From assembly GCA_033961575.1 (NCBI GenBank), contig CM066733.1, positions 67,206,921 to 67,270,920 of the forward strand: a DNA stretch of 64,000 bases, in the 5' to 3' direction. The notes under the pieces were generated by a model. The model ran no database searches. It was not told the DNA's origin and saw nothing but the letters and a program-made list of their open reading frames with translations. The DNA is from Aselliscus stoliczkanus. Its lineage: Eukaryota > Chordata > Mammalia > Chiroptera > Hipposideridae. The position numbers and the translations under genes are program-made. Positions within the stretch are counted from its first letter, which is position 1. Every line of letters begins with the position of its first letter. Shown here one piece after another: positions 1 through 11,709 of this stretch.

Positions 1-769
1 AAAACTTCTGTGCCAATTTTTGCCTCCATCCTGGAGTTGTTCTTATAGCAGAATAGGCCTTCATTTGAGGAATTATAGCTAGCAGTTAAATAATATTGTT
101 ATTGCAGAACTCCATTTTCAAAAGATTCTATTCAGAATATAAAGGAGGGAGAAAGTTCAAATGACTGCTGGGCCAAAGTCTACAGCATAACAAACGTGTA
201 TAAAACAAAGCAGCAAGTTTGTTTTGTTTTGTCTTTCTGGTATATTTTTCCACAATGGAACATGAGACATTAGGATTAAATGCTCTTTGACATTTTGTAA
301 ATTTACAATTCAAGTATTTTGAAAATGACTACTTCCATTGTTCCTTACAGGATGTCTCCCTAGGAGTGGGGTCACATGCTTAACTATAGGAATATACCTG
401 TATATTCCACACTTTGATTTCTGGTCTTGCAGTGGGCATTCATGAAAACTCCAAAAACTCATAAATGCAAAGCATTTATGTTGATAAACTGTACACCAAG
501 GTTGTAAAACACCAGGTAACAAATTATACATTGCAAGAAGATCTAAACAATATAATAAATAAATATAGTTTAAACTATTTAACAAAATGATAAAATAAGA
601 ACACAGTGAAAAGTTCGTGAACGTAATTGTCCGACCTGGTATATTAGCTATATTGGGGTGTTAGACATTGAGGAGTTCAGATTTGTTTCCCTTCTTCTGA
701 ACCTAGACCTTCATACTGAAATGAGCTAAATCATGTACAATCTGGGAACACAATGATTTCTCTCTTTTA
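1..769. other. intergenic, nothing recognised
   Basis: AT-rich sequence with no reading frame that resembles a known protein and no repeat I can name. Two overlapping minus-strand frames of 61 and 91 codons lack any domain and look like chance. Confidence 0.5.
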
Positions 770-1165
770 GCTCTTCCCACAAACTGTTCTCTCTGAATGG
801 AACACTCTTTCCACGTATTCCCTCCGCATACACCACACATATCATTTTTCAGTTCTCAGATAATATGTTACTTCCTCAGCAAAGTCTTCCTTGACCTCCT
901 GTTTGGACCCAGCTTCTCACTAGTATCTCACTGAATCATGGGTTTGTTTTTTTTCTTTCATAGCACTTCTCATAGTTGGCTGTATATGTTATGTTTATAT
1001 GGTATTTGTTATTTATATGACTTTTTTTGTTTGTTTTTTAAATGGCTGTTCTCCTCACTGGCCTGTTGCTCCCTGAAGGCAGAGGCTGTGCCTCCTTTAT
1101 GTATCATTTTTTATCTAGGGTCAGTAACTGTGCCTAGCACACCATGGACAATTGATAAATACCAT
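770..1165 (+). repeat. LINE L2 3' end
   Basis: The stretch follows the recognisable 3' end of L2: 'TTCCTTGACCTCC', then 'CATAGCACTTCTCATAGTT', then a 'CTGAAGGCAGAGGCTGTGCC' segment and 'GTGCCTAGCACACCATGGAC' before a short A-rich end. It is old and diverged. The 81-codon frame at 938-1183 lies inside it and is not a gene. Confidence 0.7.
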
Positions 1166-2419
1166 TTGAGGGACTTCAATTAAAGGCAGTCTTCAAGAGG
1201 AAACAAAGCTCAGAAAGGAGTCCCAATGGTGTGAGGGAATCTTACTTTTAAAAATTGCACTTAAATCATGGATATGTGGAATCCCAACGGTAATTTTAGT
1301 ATTGCTGTTTGCTGTCTCATTCCAGTCATGAAGAGCTTATCACCAAGATCTCTGTGGCTTGAGCAAAACTGAGGACAAAGCTCAAATTACAAAGTTTGAA
1401 AGGGCCAAAGATCTGGCACACACAGCAAGTTGCATATGGCACACAGTATTATGACCTTGAAGGTTCCAAGAGCCTTTTAAAAAACCTCTCCTGATAGTTC
1501 TTAACCACAAAAAGAACAGGCTGGAGAGTAGAGGAGTTCTCAAGGGTAAATGATTAGAGACAGTTCTCATGCCTTCATAGATGACTGGGTAACCATATTC
1601 TTATCCGAGGTTGGTCCTTAGCTTGCTGTGTGGCTTGAATAAAGTGACATCATTTATTTTCTTTAATTTATGAATGCATATAAAATTGCATAAAAGTTAT
1701 TATTAGAAACTTTCATGGGAGTTGCTTATTTTAGATAGCAACTGTTGTTTGAAATAAGACCACTACTGCTTCTCTCTCTCTCTACTTTTGTGCATCTACA
1801 ATAGAAGAATATTGGAGAATAAAAGCGCTCAAAGATTAACAAAAGTTTCTATGTTCTGGACTCTGAGTTAGGTGCCTATTTATCTACCACATTTAGATAT
1901 ATTTTTATATTTTAAAAATATAACTTGCTCCATTGATTTTAAATATTTAAATAGTTACCCAAGGACCCAACTGCCATTCTAGTACGCAGTCCATTGAGTC
2001 ACTTTCAGTGTTTCTCAAATGTTTTATTTCCAAAATGATATTGTGGGCTATTTTTGTGTATAGGATGGCCAGTCCAACTTCTCTTCTCAAGTGGAAAGAG
2101 TACTGGAAGAGTTTATGCTGCCATATGGTATCTGGTGAAGCAAAGGTGGTCATTCCCATAAAGGCTCTTTCCACCTTCTCAGGCTGTAGTGGGATGGCCT
2201 TGTGTCCTCCCCTAGGACTTCCTCTTCAGCCTACAAGGCTGTCTTCAACACTATTTCCCATAGGTGGGATACACCACCAGAGGAGTGAGCACCAGCATAC
2301 CCAAAACAGCTGTCTGAGGCTTAGGCCCTTGTCTTATACCAAGAGTTCTTAACATTTTTTGTGCTGTGAACACTTGGCAGTTTGTTGCAAGCTCTGGAAC
2401 CCTTCTCAAGATACTTTTT
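1166..2419. other. intergenic, nothing recognised
   Basis: I see no gene or nameable repeat. Frames of 62 to 114 codons on both strands at 1382-2352 overlap one another and show no domain. Confidence 0.5.
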
Positions 2420-2672
2420 TGTTTGTTTGGGGTTTTTGAAAAGATTTTATTGGGGAATTGGGGAAAGGGAACAGCCAAGTTGTTGTCCTTCAGTCTTAGT
2501 CGTGGAGGGTGCAGCTAGCTCAGCTCCAAGTCCAGTCACCATCCTGCCACCTGTTGGCCGCTCAGTGGCAGCTCAGCTTGAGCACAGCATCACTGGCACA
2601 TGTGGGAATTGAACTGGTGACCCTGTTGCTCAGAGCTCACGCTCTTAACCAACTGAGCCACTCGGCCAGCCC
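2420..2672 (-). mobile_element. tRNA-derived SINE, reverse orientation
   Basis: Read on the minus strand, this begins with the 'GGGGCTGGCCGAGTGGCTCAG' tRNA-like head, passes a B-box-like 'GGTTCAATTCC' and ends in 'CCCAATAAAATCTTTTC'. Imperfect direct repeats of about 16 bp ('TCAAGATACTTTTT' and 'TCAAAATACTTTTT') flank it at about 2404-2419 and 2673-2688, as expected for target-site duplications of LINE-mobilised insertions. Confidence 0.85.
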
Positions 2673-2688
2673 CTCAAAATACTTTTTA

Positions 2689-3389
2689 AATGCACAAAAT
2701 AAAATACATAGAAATAAGAAGGAAACCAGTTGTACTGAAATTCATTGATAAAAATGTAATAAAATCCAAAAATCTGACTTAAGTGATTCTTCATGATACA
2801 TACAATAGCAAGATCTAGTAGCTTTTAAAATAACTATTATAATTTCAAAGTAGGAGTAATGAGCATAAACAATTATTATAATTTTAAGATATCTGGAACA
2901 GGTATAGCAGAAAGTGATTTGTGATTTCTATTGGTGACAAAGTTATAAAAGTACTAATGATTGTTGTTTACTATGTTCACAATGAAAATACTAAATTTCA
3001 GTTAAACACACTTTTTTCCCTATTCAAATATATAGGCTACATGAATACTATTCATGGTACTCCTGGAACCCCTGTCTGCTTCTTTCCTTTCTGTCATCTT
3101 GGTCTGGTATTGTTAGACTAAAGAAATGGATCTTATATGTAGAATGTAAAGTGATGCTTTCCTGACTTGAAATTGATTTGAAAATTGCCTGAACTACCTA
3201 CCTAACTGGATGACTTATATTATGTGGTTAAAAAAAAAATCTGGTTTAAGGATTAGGACTCCTGGATAACAGATTTGCCATGATCATCTGCTATTACTCT
3301 TTACCTCTCCTGCTAGATTTAAGCATCCTAAGGGAAGGCAGCTGTTTTAGTCACTTTTTCGTTTCTGACCTGACCCATGATGGAAGGTA
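2689..3389. other. intergenic, AT-rich, nothing recognised
   Basis: Strongly AT-rich with no coding frame above 66 codons and no repeat I can name. Confidence 0.5.
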
Positions 3390-4256
3390 ATTTTTATTTT
3401 ATTTTATTTTTTAAAATAGCTTTATTGAAATATAATTTGCATAGCATATCCACTCATTTAAAGAATACAATTTAATACTTTTTAGCATATTCACCAAGGT
3501 GTGCAATCAGTATTACAATAAATTTTCAAACATTTTTATCAGCTCAAAAATAGTCCCATATCCTTTAGTAATCAGCCCCCTATTCCCACACCCCCTTCCC
3601 AGCCCTAAATAACCACCAATCTATTTTCTATCTCTATCAATTTTTCTATTCTGGGCTTTCATATGAGTGGAATATATTATGAAGTCTTTTGTGACTGGCT
3701 TCTTTTATTTAACATAATGTTTTCAAGGTTCATCCATGTTGCAGGATATATCAATATTTCATTTCTTTTTATGGCCAATTAATACTCCATTGTATGGTTA
3801 TACCACATTTTGTTTATCCATTGATCCATCAGCAGACATTTTGATTGTTTCCAGCTTTTGACTATTATAAATAATGCTGCTATGAACATTCGTGTACAAG
3901 TTTTTGTTGTAGACATGTTTTCATTTCTTTGGGGTATGTGTTGAGGAATGGAATTTCTAAGTCATATGGTAACTGTGATTTGTTTGAGGAACTGCCAGGC
4001 TGTTTGCCAAAGTGACTGCTTCATTTTATATTCCAACTGGTAGTGTATGAAGGTTCTGATTTTTGCACATCCTCACCAATGTTTGCTGTTATCTGACTTT
4101 TTGATCTAGCCATTCTAGTGAGTGTAAAGTGGTATAGCATTGTGGTTTTAATTTGCATTTCCCCGATGACTAATGATATTGAACATCTTTTATGTACTTT
4201 TGACCATTTGTTTATCTTACTTGAAGAAGTGTCTATTCAGATTCTTTGCTCATGAA
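3390..4256 (-). repeat. old L1 3' region, antisense
   Basis: On the minus strand this is the 3' part of an old L1. Landmarks on the plus strand are 'AATACTCCATTGTATGG', 'TTTATCCATTGATCCATCAGCAG' split by small changes, 'AATAATGCTGCTATGAACATT' in part, and 'CATTTCCCCGATGACTAATG', all standard reverse-complement L1 ORF2-end and 3' sequence. It is diverged and carries no useful open frame. The edges are approximate. Confidence 0.75.
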
Positions 4257-4649
4257 GTAATTTTTAAAAAGTGTTGTTGAGTTGCACTCATCCAAGTTCT
4301 TGACAAGATTCTATCGCTAGGTAAAGTGAATCTCTTAAACTGCCTTTGCCATCATTTTTTTCCTCTTTACTATGGCAGTGTGGACTCTTGTCCATCTCAA
4401 GCAGTAGTTGTAAAGAGTAGAGGAGAGAGTGTATGTGATGGTACTTTATAAATCATAAAGAAATGAGAAATCTAGGTTACTGAAGTGCTAACAATGTGAC
4501 AAATAGTATGGGGCAGTTTTTTGGGAAAATTGGAAACTTCTGCATAAGTACAATAAGTTGTAAAAAGGAAGGCATACTGTTGAAATAATACAGTCATTGA
4601 AATGGTTATATCTTATCAGTATTAGTAATCAGAAGAGATTTAAAATTTT

Positions 4650-4756
4650 TTTTTTTTTTTTAGAGGGCTGTGTCACTGGCCCTTATATGTGGGATCCGAA
4701 CCGGGGTCACTGGCTTCCCAAGGCAGCGCTTAACCACTGTGCCACTTGGTTGGCCC
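4650..4756 (-). mobile_element. short tRNA-derived SINE
   Basis: Minus-strand copy of the short subtype: head 'GGCCAACCAAGTGGCACAG', B-box-like 'GGTTCGGATCC', then 'GGGCCAGTGACACAGCCCTC' with an A tail, read in reverse. It lacks the longer 3' body of the roughly 430-bp subtype. Flanking 'TAAAATTTTT' and 'TAAAACTTTT' look like a decayed target-site duplication. Confidence 0.8.
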
Positions 4757-4844
4757 TAAAACTTTTTTATATTGAATAATTTTGGACATACAGAAAAGTT
4801 GCAATGGTAACAGAGTTCTTTATTACCCTTCATTCGGTTTCTTC

Positions 4845-4929
4845 TATTGGGTTGTCAGAAAAGTCAGGATGTATTTTTTCTATGTTTTTCATTGCAAAAA
4901 TGCATCATGATTTTTCCAACATCCCAATA
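4845..4929. mobile_element. 85-bp palindromic MITE, mariner-like
   Basis: The element is almost wholly an inverted repeat. It starts TATTGGGTTGTCAGAAAAGT and its reverse complement starts TATTGGGATGTTGGAAAAAT, folding around a short centre. The TA ends suggest a Tc1/mariner-type TA target. A second copy lies at 18323-18406. Confidence 0.65.
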
Positions 4930-6039
4930 TTAACATTGAACATAATCACAGTACAATGGTGAAAACTAGGAAATTAACATTGGTACAATACTATAAACTC
5001 CTTTTTTTTGTTCCAGGTTCAATTCATGACCCATATTGTAGTAGTCATTATACCTCCTTAGTCTCTTGTAACCTAGGACAGTTTCTCATTCTCTTTCTCT
5101 CCTTGTCTTTCATGACCTTGACATTTCTGAAGCATACTCATCAAGAAGAGTGCTGGTTGGGGAGTCTGTCTGATGTCTTCTCATGATTAGACTGGGATGA
5201 TGGATTTAAAGGTTAAATATTACAGAGGTGAAATGTCCATTTTAACCTATTGTATCAGAGACTACATGGTATCGATATATTTTACTACTGATGCTAGCCC
5301 TGGTTACTTGGTTAAGGTGGAGAAGAGTTTTTTTTGTTTGTTTGTTTTTTTAGTTTGCTTACAGAATGTCTTATTGATTTTTACATATAACAACACTTTG
5401 AACTTGTTTTAAAATAAAAGTGTACTAAACAAAGATGGAAAAAGTTCAAATAATTTTTGATGAGATTGAAAACATTGTTGATTAGTTGCTGAGAAGTGGT
5501 TACACATGTTATTGTGAGTAAAGTTATTATATTATTCAGCCACAGGAGTGGAGAAGAGTTTCAATGTTTAAAAATATTCACTCTCCACAGTCTTACCAAG
5601 AAAGGATATGTCCCAACCATGTTTCCCTTATTTCACTAATAATAAAAATGACTGCAGTTGCTGCTATTCCACCATACACAACTGAAATAAAGAACAAAAG
5701 AGAAGAAGGAGATGGTAGAGAAGGAGGGCAGGGGACAGAAACTTGCATCTCAGTTCAAGAGAGATCCTGCCCGATGTGTCCTGGCCGTTGCACTCAAGGG
5801 AGTATACAGCTTAATGAAAGGGAAGTCGCATACGCCAGGCGTGGTCTTGATCAAGCTGCCTTTTGAAGATAAGGTTAGTACTGAAGGCCTTTCAGAAAAT
5901 ATGACAGGACTTTATTTACTTATTTATTCCCTCCAGAACTTGGTCTCTTTCCCCACCACATTTTATCAATGTGCCTCAGCTTGCTCAGCCCTAGGCACCA
6001 CTGTCTTTAGAGTAAGAATTTGGTGGTCTGTTTAACATC
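4930..6039. other. intergenic, unassigned
   Basis: Two overlapping plus-strand frames (5564-5866, 100 codons; 5712-6035, 107 codons) lie here in different phases. Neither shows a domain, a good start context or a splice-like boundary. I cannot say whether a decayed repeat or a small processed fragment underlies them. Confidence 0.4.
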
Positions 6040-6240
6040 CACAGGCACCTGATACCTACCAGGCTCTTTACACTTGCTAGTCATAATCCTTAACACAGCC
6101 CAGCAAGGTAAGTTCCTTTCTTATTGTCACTTTACAAATGGAAAACCAAGAAACTGAATGACTTCCAAAGTCTAATACCATTTAGAAAATTTCAGGACCC
6201 CAATTAAAATGCTAGTCTACCTGACTCTGAAATTGTTCTT
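6040..6240. repeat. MIR-type SINE, old
   Basis: Has the reverse MIR core pattern: 'GGCACCTGATACCTACCAGG', 'CATAATCCTTAACACAGCCC', 'TTTACAAATGGAAAACCAAG' and 'TGACTTCCAAAGTC'. It is strongly diverged, as expected for this mammal-wide repeat. Confidence 0.6.
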
Positions 6241-6339
6241 CTTTGGTAATTGGTTTTGGTGCTGTTCTAAGTTGTTCAGGTATTAGTGACAGCCTAGAAA
6301 AAGTGCTCCCCTTCATAGGAATATAAAAAACTGGATATG

Positions 6340-6502
6340 AGAGCTGGCCGAGTGACTCAGTTGGTTAAGAGCTCACTCAAGAGTGAGAGCTGAGCTCTGA
6401 GCAACAGCAGTTCAATGCCTCAGCCCAAGCTGAGCTGCCGCTGAGCTGCCAACAGGTGGCAGGATGGCTCAGCTAAAAAAAACAAAAAACAAAAAACAAA
6501 CA
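6340..6502 (+). mobile_element. tRNA-derived SINE (GAGCTGGCCGAGTG head)
   Basis: Begins GAGCTGGCCGAGTGACTCAG, has the 'GGTTAAGAGCTC' A-box region and a B-box-like 'CAGTTCAATGCC', then 'CAGGATGGCTCAGCT' and an A-rich (CAAAAAA)n tail. Target-site duplications AAAAAACTGGATATG (6325-6339) and AAAAAACTGTATATG (6503-6517) bracket it. Confidence 0.88.
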
Positions 6503-6814
6503 AAAAAACTGTATATGTACATATATATTTCTGTATGTATATTTATTTTTAGTTTTTAAATTATGAAAGCTATAAACAAATTTGTCCCTTTTAAGTGATT
6601 AACACCGTACAGAACTTTCTATCCATTCACTCCCACTCCCATATTAATAGTTTGGTGCTCATCTTTCTGTTCTCCCTCTATACATTTACATATAAATATG
6701 TTCTTCTATATATGTGTATGTTATTTTTTAATATCAATAACACCAAATGATAATACTCTTTTATTAAAAATTTTACTATGTGTCTTGGAATATCAGTTTT
6801 ACCTGTTGACTTTT

Positions 6815-7228
6815 TTTTTTAATTTTTTTGTTTTTTTGTTTTTGTTTTTGTTTTTATTAGTTTCAGGTGTACAACACAATGCAATAGTTATACTCTTTAC
6901 CCCCAAAGTGACAACCCCCCTCCCTCAGTTCGCCACCCTACTCCCCCGCCCCATATCATACATATCTATCACAACTCCCCTGACTCCCCTCCACAGTATA
7001 CTCCACATCCCATGACCATCCACATATTCAGTTGCAGTTGGCATACAATACTATACAACATCAGCTTCAGGTTTACAGAGCAGTGATCAAGCCTCTACTC
7101 CATCCATGAAGTGGTCTCCCTAACAAGACATGTGATTATCAAGGGGAAGGGATTAGACAGCATAAATAGACAACTACAATATTGCCACAGGGATATGAAA
7201 CACAGTGTGGGGAATATAATAATGTTGT
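6815..7228 (-). mobile_element. young L1 3' end, antisense, with target-site duplication
   Basis: On the plus strand it runs from a T-rich tail through 'TTAGTTTCAGGTGTACAACA', 'CCCCAAAGTGACAACCCCCC' and 'CAGAGCAGTGATCAAGCC' to 'CAGTGTGGGGAATATAATAA', the reverse of this genome's L1 3' UTR. The duplication ACCTGTTGACTTTT occurs just before (from about 6801) and again at about 7229-7243. Only the 3' UTR was inserted. Confidence 0.85.
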
Positions 7229-7656
7229 ACCTGTTGACTTTTAAAGATGGTAAAAATGTTTCATGCTTGAGATGAACCATCTTTTGATGTTTTAATAAAG
7301 GGTCACTAAAGACTCTTTTTAGACGATTACAACCCAAAGGATATAAACTGTGCTCTTAAACTTCAGGCGTTATGAAAAGCAGCAAAAAAGACATGTTCAG
7401 AAACATTTTAGAGTATGTAGTATAAGATCACTGCTTAGTATCTCACACCTTGAATCTAAACCATCTGCCTTCTCATTCCAGGTACAATGTTTACTTTGTA
7501 TGTGAACTTAGGTAAGTCAAATTCTGTAATTGGTTTTGTTCTCTAAAAGATAGGGATAATAATTACTTCATAGTCTCATTAGTACGGTCCTAATGATAGT
7601 GCATGTGAAAGACTTAAACAAAGCCTGGGACATAGCAGGGACACATTAAATGTAAC

Positions 7657-7897
7657 TACCAGGGGTGCCAAAAAACATGTACACAAGTGGACCCTTTGGT
7701 CAACGTTGCTCAAGCAGTAGTTCGTCATAATCAGAAGTGTCTGGAAGCTGATGGTAACCGCTTTGAGCACCTCTTGTAATTGCAGAAGTCAAACATGACT
7801 TGTATTCATCTTTTGTTATTGGTATATATTGAGTATTACAATTTTAATACAGTTTTCCTTTCTTAAAATATGTATACTTCTTTGGGCACCGTCTGTA
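7657..7897 (+). mobile_element. non-autonomous mariner-derived element, copy 1
   Basis: About 240 bp between inverted ends: 5' 'CAGGGGTGCCAAAAAA' and 3' 'CTTTGGGCACCGTCTGTA', whose reverse complement starts TACAGACGGTGCCCAAAG. The interior includes 'AAGCTGATGGTAACCGC' followed by 'TTTGAGCACCTCTTGTAA', which translates as EADGNRFEHLL then stop. That resembles a mariner transposase C-terminus. Related copies lie near 19726, 25627, 37057 and 55889. Confidence 0.75.
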
Positions 7898-9754
7898 TTA
7901 CATTTATTGTCATTTTTTGCTACCCACATCTAAACTTTTTCTATTCTGAGGGAATTTTTAAATAAAGGTTTTGCTTTCCACTGTGAAAACTCAAGTTGGA
8001 TGCATATTCCCTTCCCTACCTCTTTTTGGCAATTTAAGCCTGTGGCCTGGGTTTGATCAACTGGCTCTTCATATCTGAAATTTAGAGAATTTGGGGGCAC
8101 TTATGCAAAATGCACAGGAGTTGACCCATTGGGGGCTGCTTACAAATAGCAGTAGCAGTGGTTTTCTAACTGGAATGTTCCTGTGGGCTTGACTTGTGAC
8201 CTTTGGGTTGATTTTGTGAGCTGCCTGGTACCCTTTCAAGAAATCCCATTTTCTCTTGAGAGAAGAAGGTTTGGTTTCTGTAGTTTGCAACTAAGGAAAT
8301 TTATGATTCAATATTCTCTCTGTACCATTCTTTAATCTCACTATTCACTCAGAATAGTTTTGGGGACTTTCAATGTACTGACAGAAAAGCTGGAGTGTGT
8401 GATATTGCTCCTTCTTAACAAATTCAAGGACCTGCCCCCTCCAAAAAAAACACACAAAAAAACCAAAACAGAAAATACATCCATAGTAAGGACACCCTGA
8501 CCAAACTACAATGAATTTTTGTATCTGTCACTGGATTTAGGATGTTTTTACAAGTCAGAATCATGAGATTGTTTATGTACATGCATACACACACACTTCT
8601 GAGGAAAAAAAGGTAATCAGGAAATTTAAGGTAACCAGAAAATTAAATGGTTATTTATCAATGTTTTAAAAAAGAGGTTTTTAATTTAATATTCTTTTTC
8701 TCAACCATTTTGCATGTAAGAAAAGCATATCAGTAGGTGTTGTCCAGGTCTAATAACTTGGCAATTTCTGTATGAGTTTCTAAGGAAACTCCCTTTCAAA
8801 CTGGCGTTGGATTATTCTTCTGGCTAGAGCAGTCTGTTTATTTACAATGGCTTCTGCTGGATGGGAAACCATCAGCCTAAGACTCTTTCCCTTTGACCTA
8901 ATTCAAACCAACTTCTCATCAACTAAAAGGAAACTTTAGGTTAAATCTTACATGACTTTATTTTCTATCTCAGCTGTCAGCTTTAAAGATGAGTCCACTT
9001 ATGACCTGACCTCCCAGGAATGAATTAATCCATTTCTAGAGCCTTTGTGGGTTTACACTCTTAATTGTCCATGATTTTTTTATTCCTGGCTCTGCTGTAT
9101 TTTAATTTTTTGTTTTGTTTTGTTTTTTAAATTAGCGAATTCATAAATACTGCTCCTATGAGGCTGATACCACACACTGACCAGCAGCTGGAGAGTCATG
9201 TCACTGAGGCATTCTACGACCACCATCCACCTTACAGCCCCCTTCCTGCTTCCATCATGAACTAGTCAGCCAGTTTAATAAAATGATGTTTTAAATAACA
9301 TATTTCCTGATGTTGAATGTACATGATAAACATAGCTTCTAAAAGATTTTGTGGCTTGTGATGGCTATGTTTTATGAGGGGACCAATGGATAAAGGCAGG
9401 CAGCAGGAAGAAAGGAGGAAATTGACAAATATACACTATAAAAAAGAGACTCAGGTACACATAATTAATCCCAAGCCCTGCTCCTTTCATCTACTTTCCA
9501 CCCATAAAGATCACGTTTTCTTTTGGAGGTTTTATTGCCCTTTCAGGGCTGCCCTGTAGTCTATGATTATGTATAATTGTAAATGTAATTCTTACATTTC
9601 TCTATTTTCTAAATTTTCTAAAACTATGATATATTACTTTTTATAGTATTAAAGAAACTATAAACATTATTTTAAAATATTGATGGATTACAGGGATCTG
9701 TAGTGATATAGAAGAGTTAAAATTTTTACAGACTGTAGCTCAAAAGGACTTTTA
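7898..9754. other. intergenic, nothing recognised
   Basis: AT-rich, with a short A/CA-rich patch near 8440-8470. No frame above 73 codons, no nameable repeat and no splice-bounded coding segment seen. Confidence 0.45.
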
Positions 9755-10175
9755 GGGCCGGCCGAGTGGCACATTGGTTAAGAGCTGGTTTTGGGATGCC
9801 AGCGGCCCCGGTTCGGATCCTACGTATGAGGGTCAGTGACACTGCTCTCCACAGCTAACAACAGCTCCACATGGAGCTGGGCTGTGCAAGCCCCGGCGAC
9901 GATGTGGGCTGCAGCCCCTGCTGCAGTGGGCTGCCATAGGCTACAGTGAGTGGCCGGCAGCCAGTGTGAGCGGCTGGCAGCCAAGAGTGAGCTGCCAATA
10001 GCCGCGGTGAGCGACATCCAGAGGCCAGCGACCGATCTGCCTCATCCGGGAAGAGCGCAATGACGATACCAACAGTGAAGCAACATCCTCCGCAACTAGA
10101 CTGAAGAACAAAAGGACAGCAACTTGTCTGTTCCCCTTCCCCAATTCCCCAATAAAAAATCTTTAAAAAAAAAAA
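9755..10175 (+). mobile_element. full-length tRNA-derived SINE, long subtype
   Basis: Starts GGGCCGGCCGAGTGGCACAT, has A box 'TGGCACATTGGTTAAGAGC' and B box 'GGTTCGGATCC', then the long body ('CTAACAACAGCTCC', 'GACGATACCAACAG', 'CTAGACTGAAGAACAAAAGG') and 'CCCCAATAAAAAATCTTT' before poly(A). The duplication AAAAGGACTTTTA flanks it exactly (9742-9754 and 10176-10188), so it is a clean young insertion. Confidence 0.92.
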
Positions 10176-10188
10176 AAAAGGACTTTTA

Positions 10189-10946
10189 ATTTCTCATTGG
10201 TGGTAAAAAGGAAGGCCATGGAACTTAAATCCTGAAGTAAAATAAACATATTTAAACATCTTGATGTACCTTACGTAGCACAAGGATACTACTAACTTAA
10301 GAACAATTCTGTGCCTTGAAGTATACCTTGATTCATGATGATATTTCCAGTGCTACAACATAATTTACCTGTTATACTAATAGGTAAACACACAAAAGTT
10401 ATTCTTTAATATATAGACTTGTGGATACTCAAGATTTTGTTTCATAACTAGAAAAAAACAGAGATGGTGTTAAGCTGATGAATACATTTATGATAGACCT
10501 CTTTAGTGACAATGTGACTTGAATCATCATTAACATAACAATGGATGGTATTATCTTAGAAAAATAAAAAATATGATCTTCTTTATTTAGGGAAATGGAA
10601 TACCAGTGTAATGGAAAGCTTTTTTGGATTTTGGGCAAATCTCTATTCAGCTTTTAGTTGCTATTAAAGGGAGAGTGAAGTATTTAGAAAAGAAATTGGA
10701 GGGTGATGTGAAAAAGTAAAATGTACCCAAGCAATTTCTAAGCCAGGTAAAAATCAGACAGCAAGCATAGGCTTAGTAAATAAAGAAGAGGCTGTTCTTG
10801 AATGTATTATTCATTAATATTTTAAAATTCCATTTGTGAGATCTATGACTAGTAAATGGATATCATAAGTTGATCCTTTCTCAATCAAGGAAGATCTACT
10901 TAAAATTTTCCTAATTTAAGTTGAAAATTAAGAGTCTAAATATATT
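10189..10946. other. intergenic, nothing recognised
   Basis: AT-rich with no gene or nameable repeat. The 69-codon minus-strand frame at 10429-10638 shows no domain. Confidence 0.45.
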
Positions 10947-11066
10947 GGGGGTTTTTTGTTTTTGTTTTTGTTTTGAGGGCAGTGTCACTGGCCCTCATAT
11001 GTGGGACCCGAACCGGGGCCACTGGCTTCCCAAGCCAGCCCTCAACCACTGCGCCATTCGACCGCC
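10947..11066 (-). mobile_element. short tRNA-derived SINE, antisense
   Basis: Plus-strand order is a T-rich tail, 'GAGGGCAGTGTCACTGGCCC', 'CGAACCGGGGCCACTGG', then the reversed head 'GCGCCATTCGACCGCCCC'. This is the short subtype that ends soon after the tRNA-like part. Confidence 0.85.
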
Positions 11067-11282
11067 CCATATTGTTTTGTTTTTTAACAAAAGAAAAAAA
11101 AGAAAAAAAAAATCAAAGTTGTAATATCAGGATTCTTTATCCACTCATTACAAAAGGTTCACATGCAGTTTACTTAATTTAGTCAAGCTATTGGAAAACT
11201 TAAAAGTTAAAAAAGATCAAATCAATTACTTTAGAAAAATATTACAAAGGCAAATATATTATTGCTTTTAAAATATATGTTG

Positions 11283-11381
11283 GAGGCCAGCCGAGTGGTG
11301 CGGCTTGGGAAGCCAGTGGCCCCGGTTCAGGTCCCACATATGCGGGTCAGTGACACTGTCCTCAAAAAAAAAATAAAATTA

Positions 11382-11446
<65 letters not shown>
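11283..11446 (+). mobile_element. short SINE followed by (TA)n tract
   Basis: The SINE begins GGAGGCCAGCCGAGTGGTGC, has lost about 15 bases of the tRNA-like arm after the A box, and ends in an A-rich tail near 11399. An uninterrupted TA run follows to about 11446. The microsatellite probably grew from the SINE tail. Confidence 0.8.
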
Positions 11447-11447
<1 letters not shown>

Positions 11448-11709
11448 GTTGGGATAATATCTACAACCATGTTGGCTATTTTTTCCTGAATTGGCTAATC
11501 ATTTTAGTCAAACAAACTAATTACTCAAAATTTACTGTGATGAACTGAATTTTTCAAGCCAGTCAGAAGACGTAACAGAATTATAATCTGCAGCTCACTG
11601 CTTACCCACAAGGCTAACAGATGAATGCAGGTTTGGGAGGAAGAAAATAGGGGAGAAGAAATTGTTTTCAGTAACACATATTTTTTAAAAAAGAAGACAG
11701 AAAACCAGT

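Noticed and set aside
5564..6035. Two overlapping frames (100 and 107 codons) as a possible gene or processed pseudogene
   Set aside because: Different phases, no recognisable domain, no poly(A) tail or target-site duplication found.
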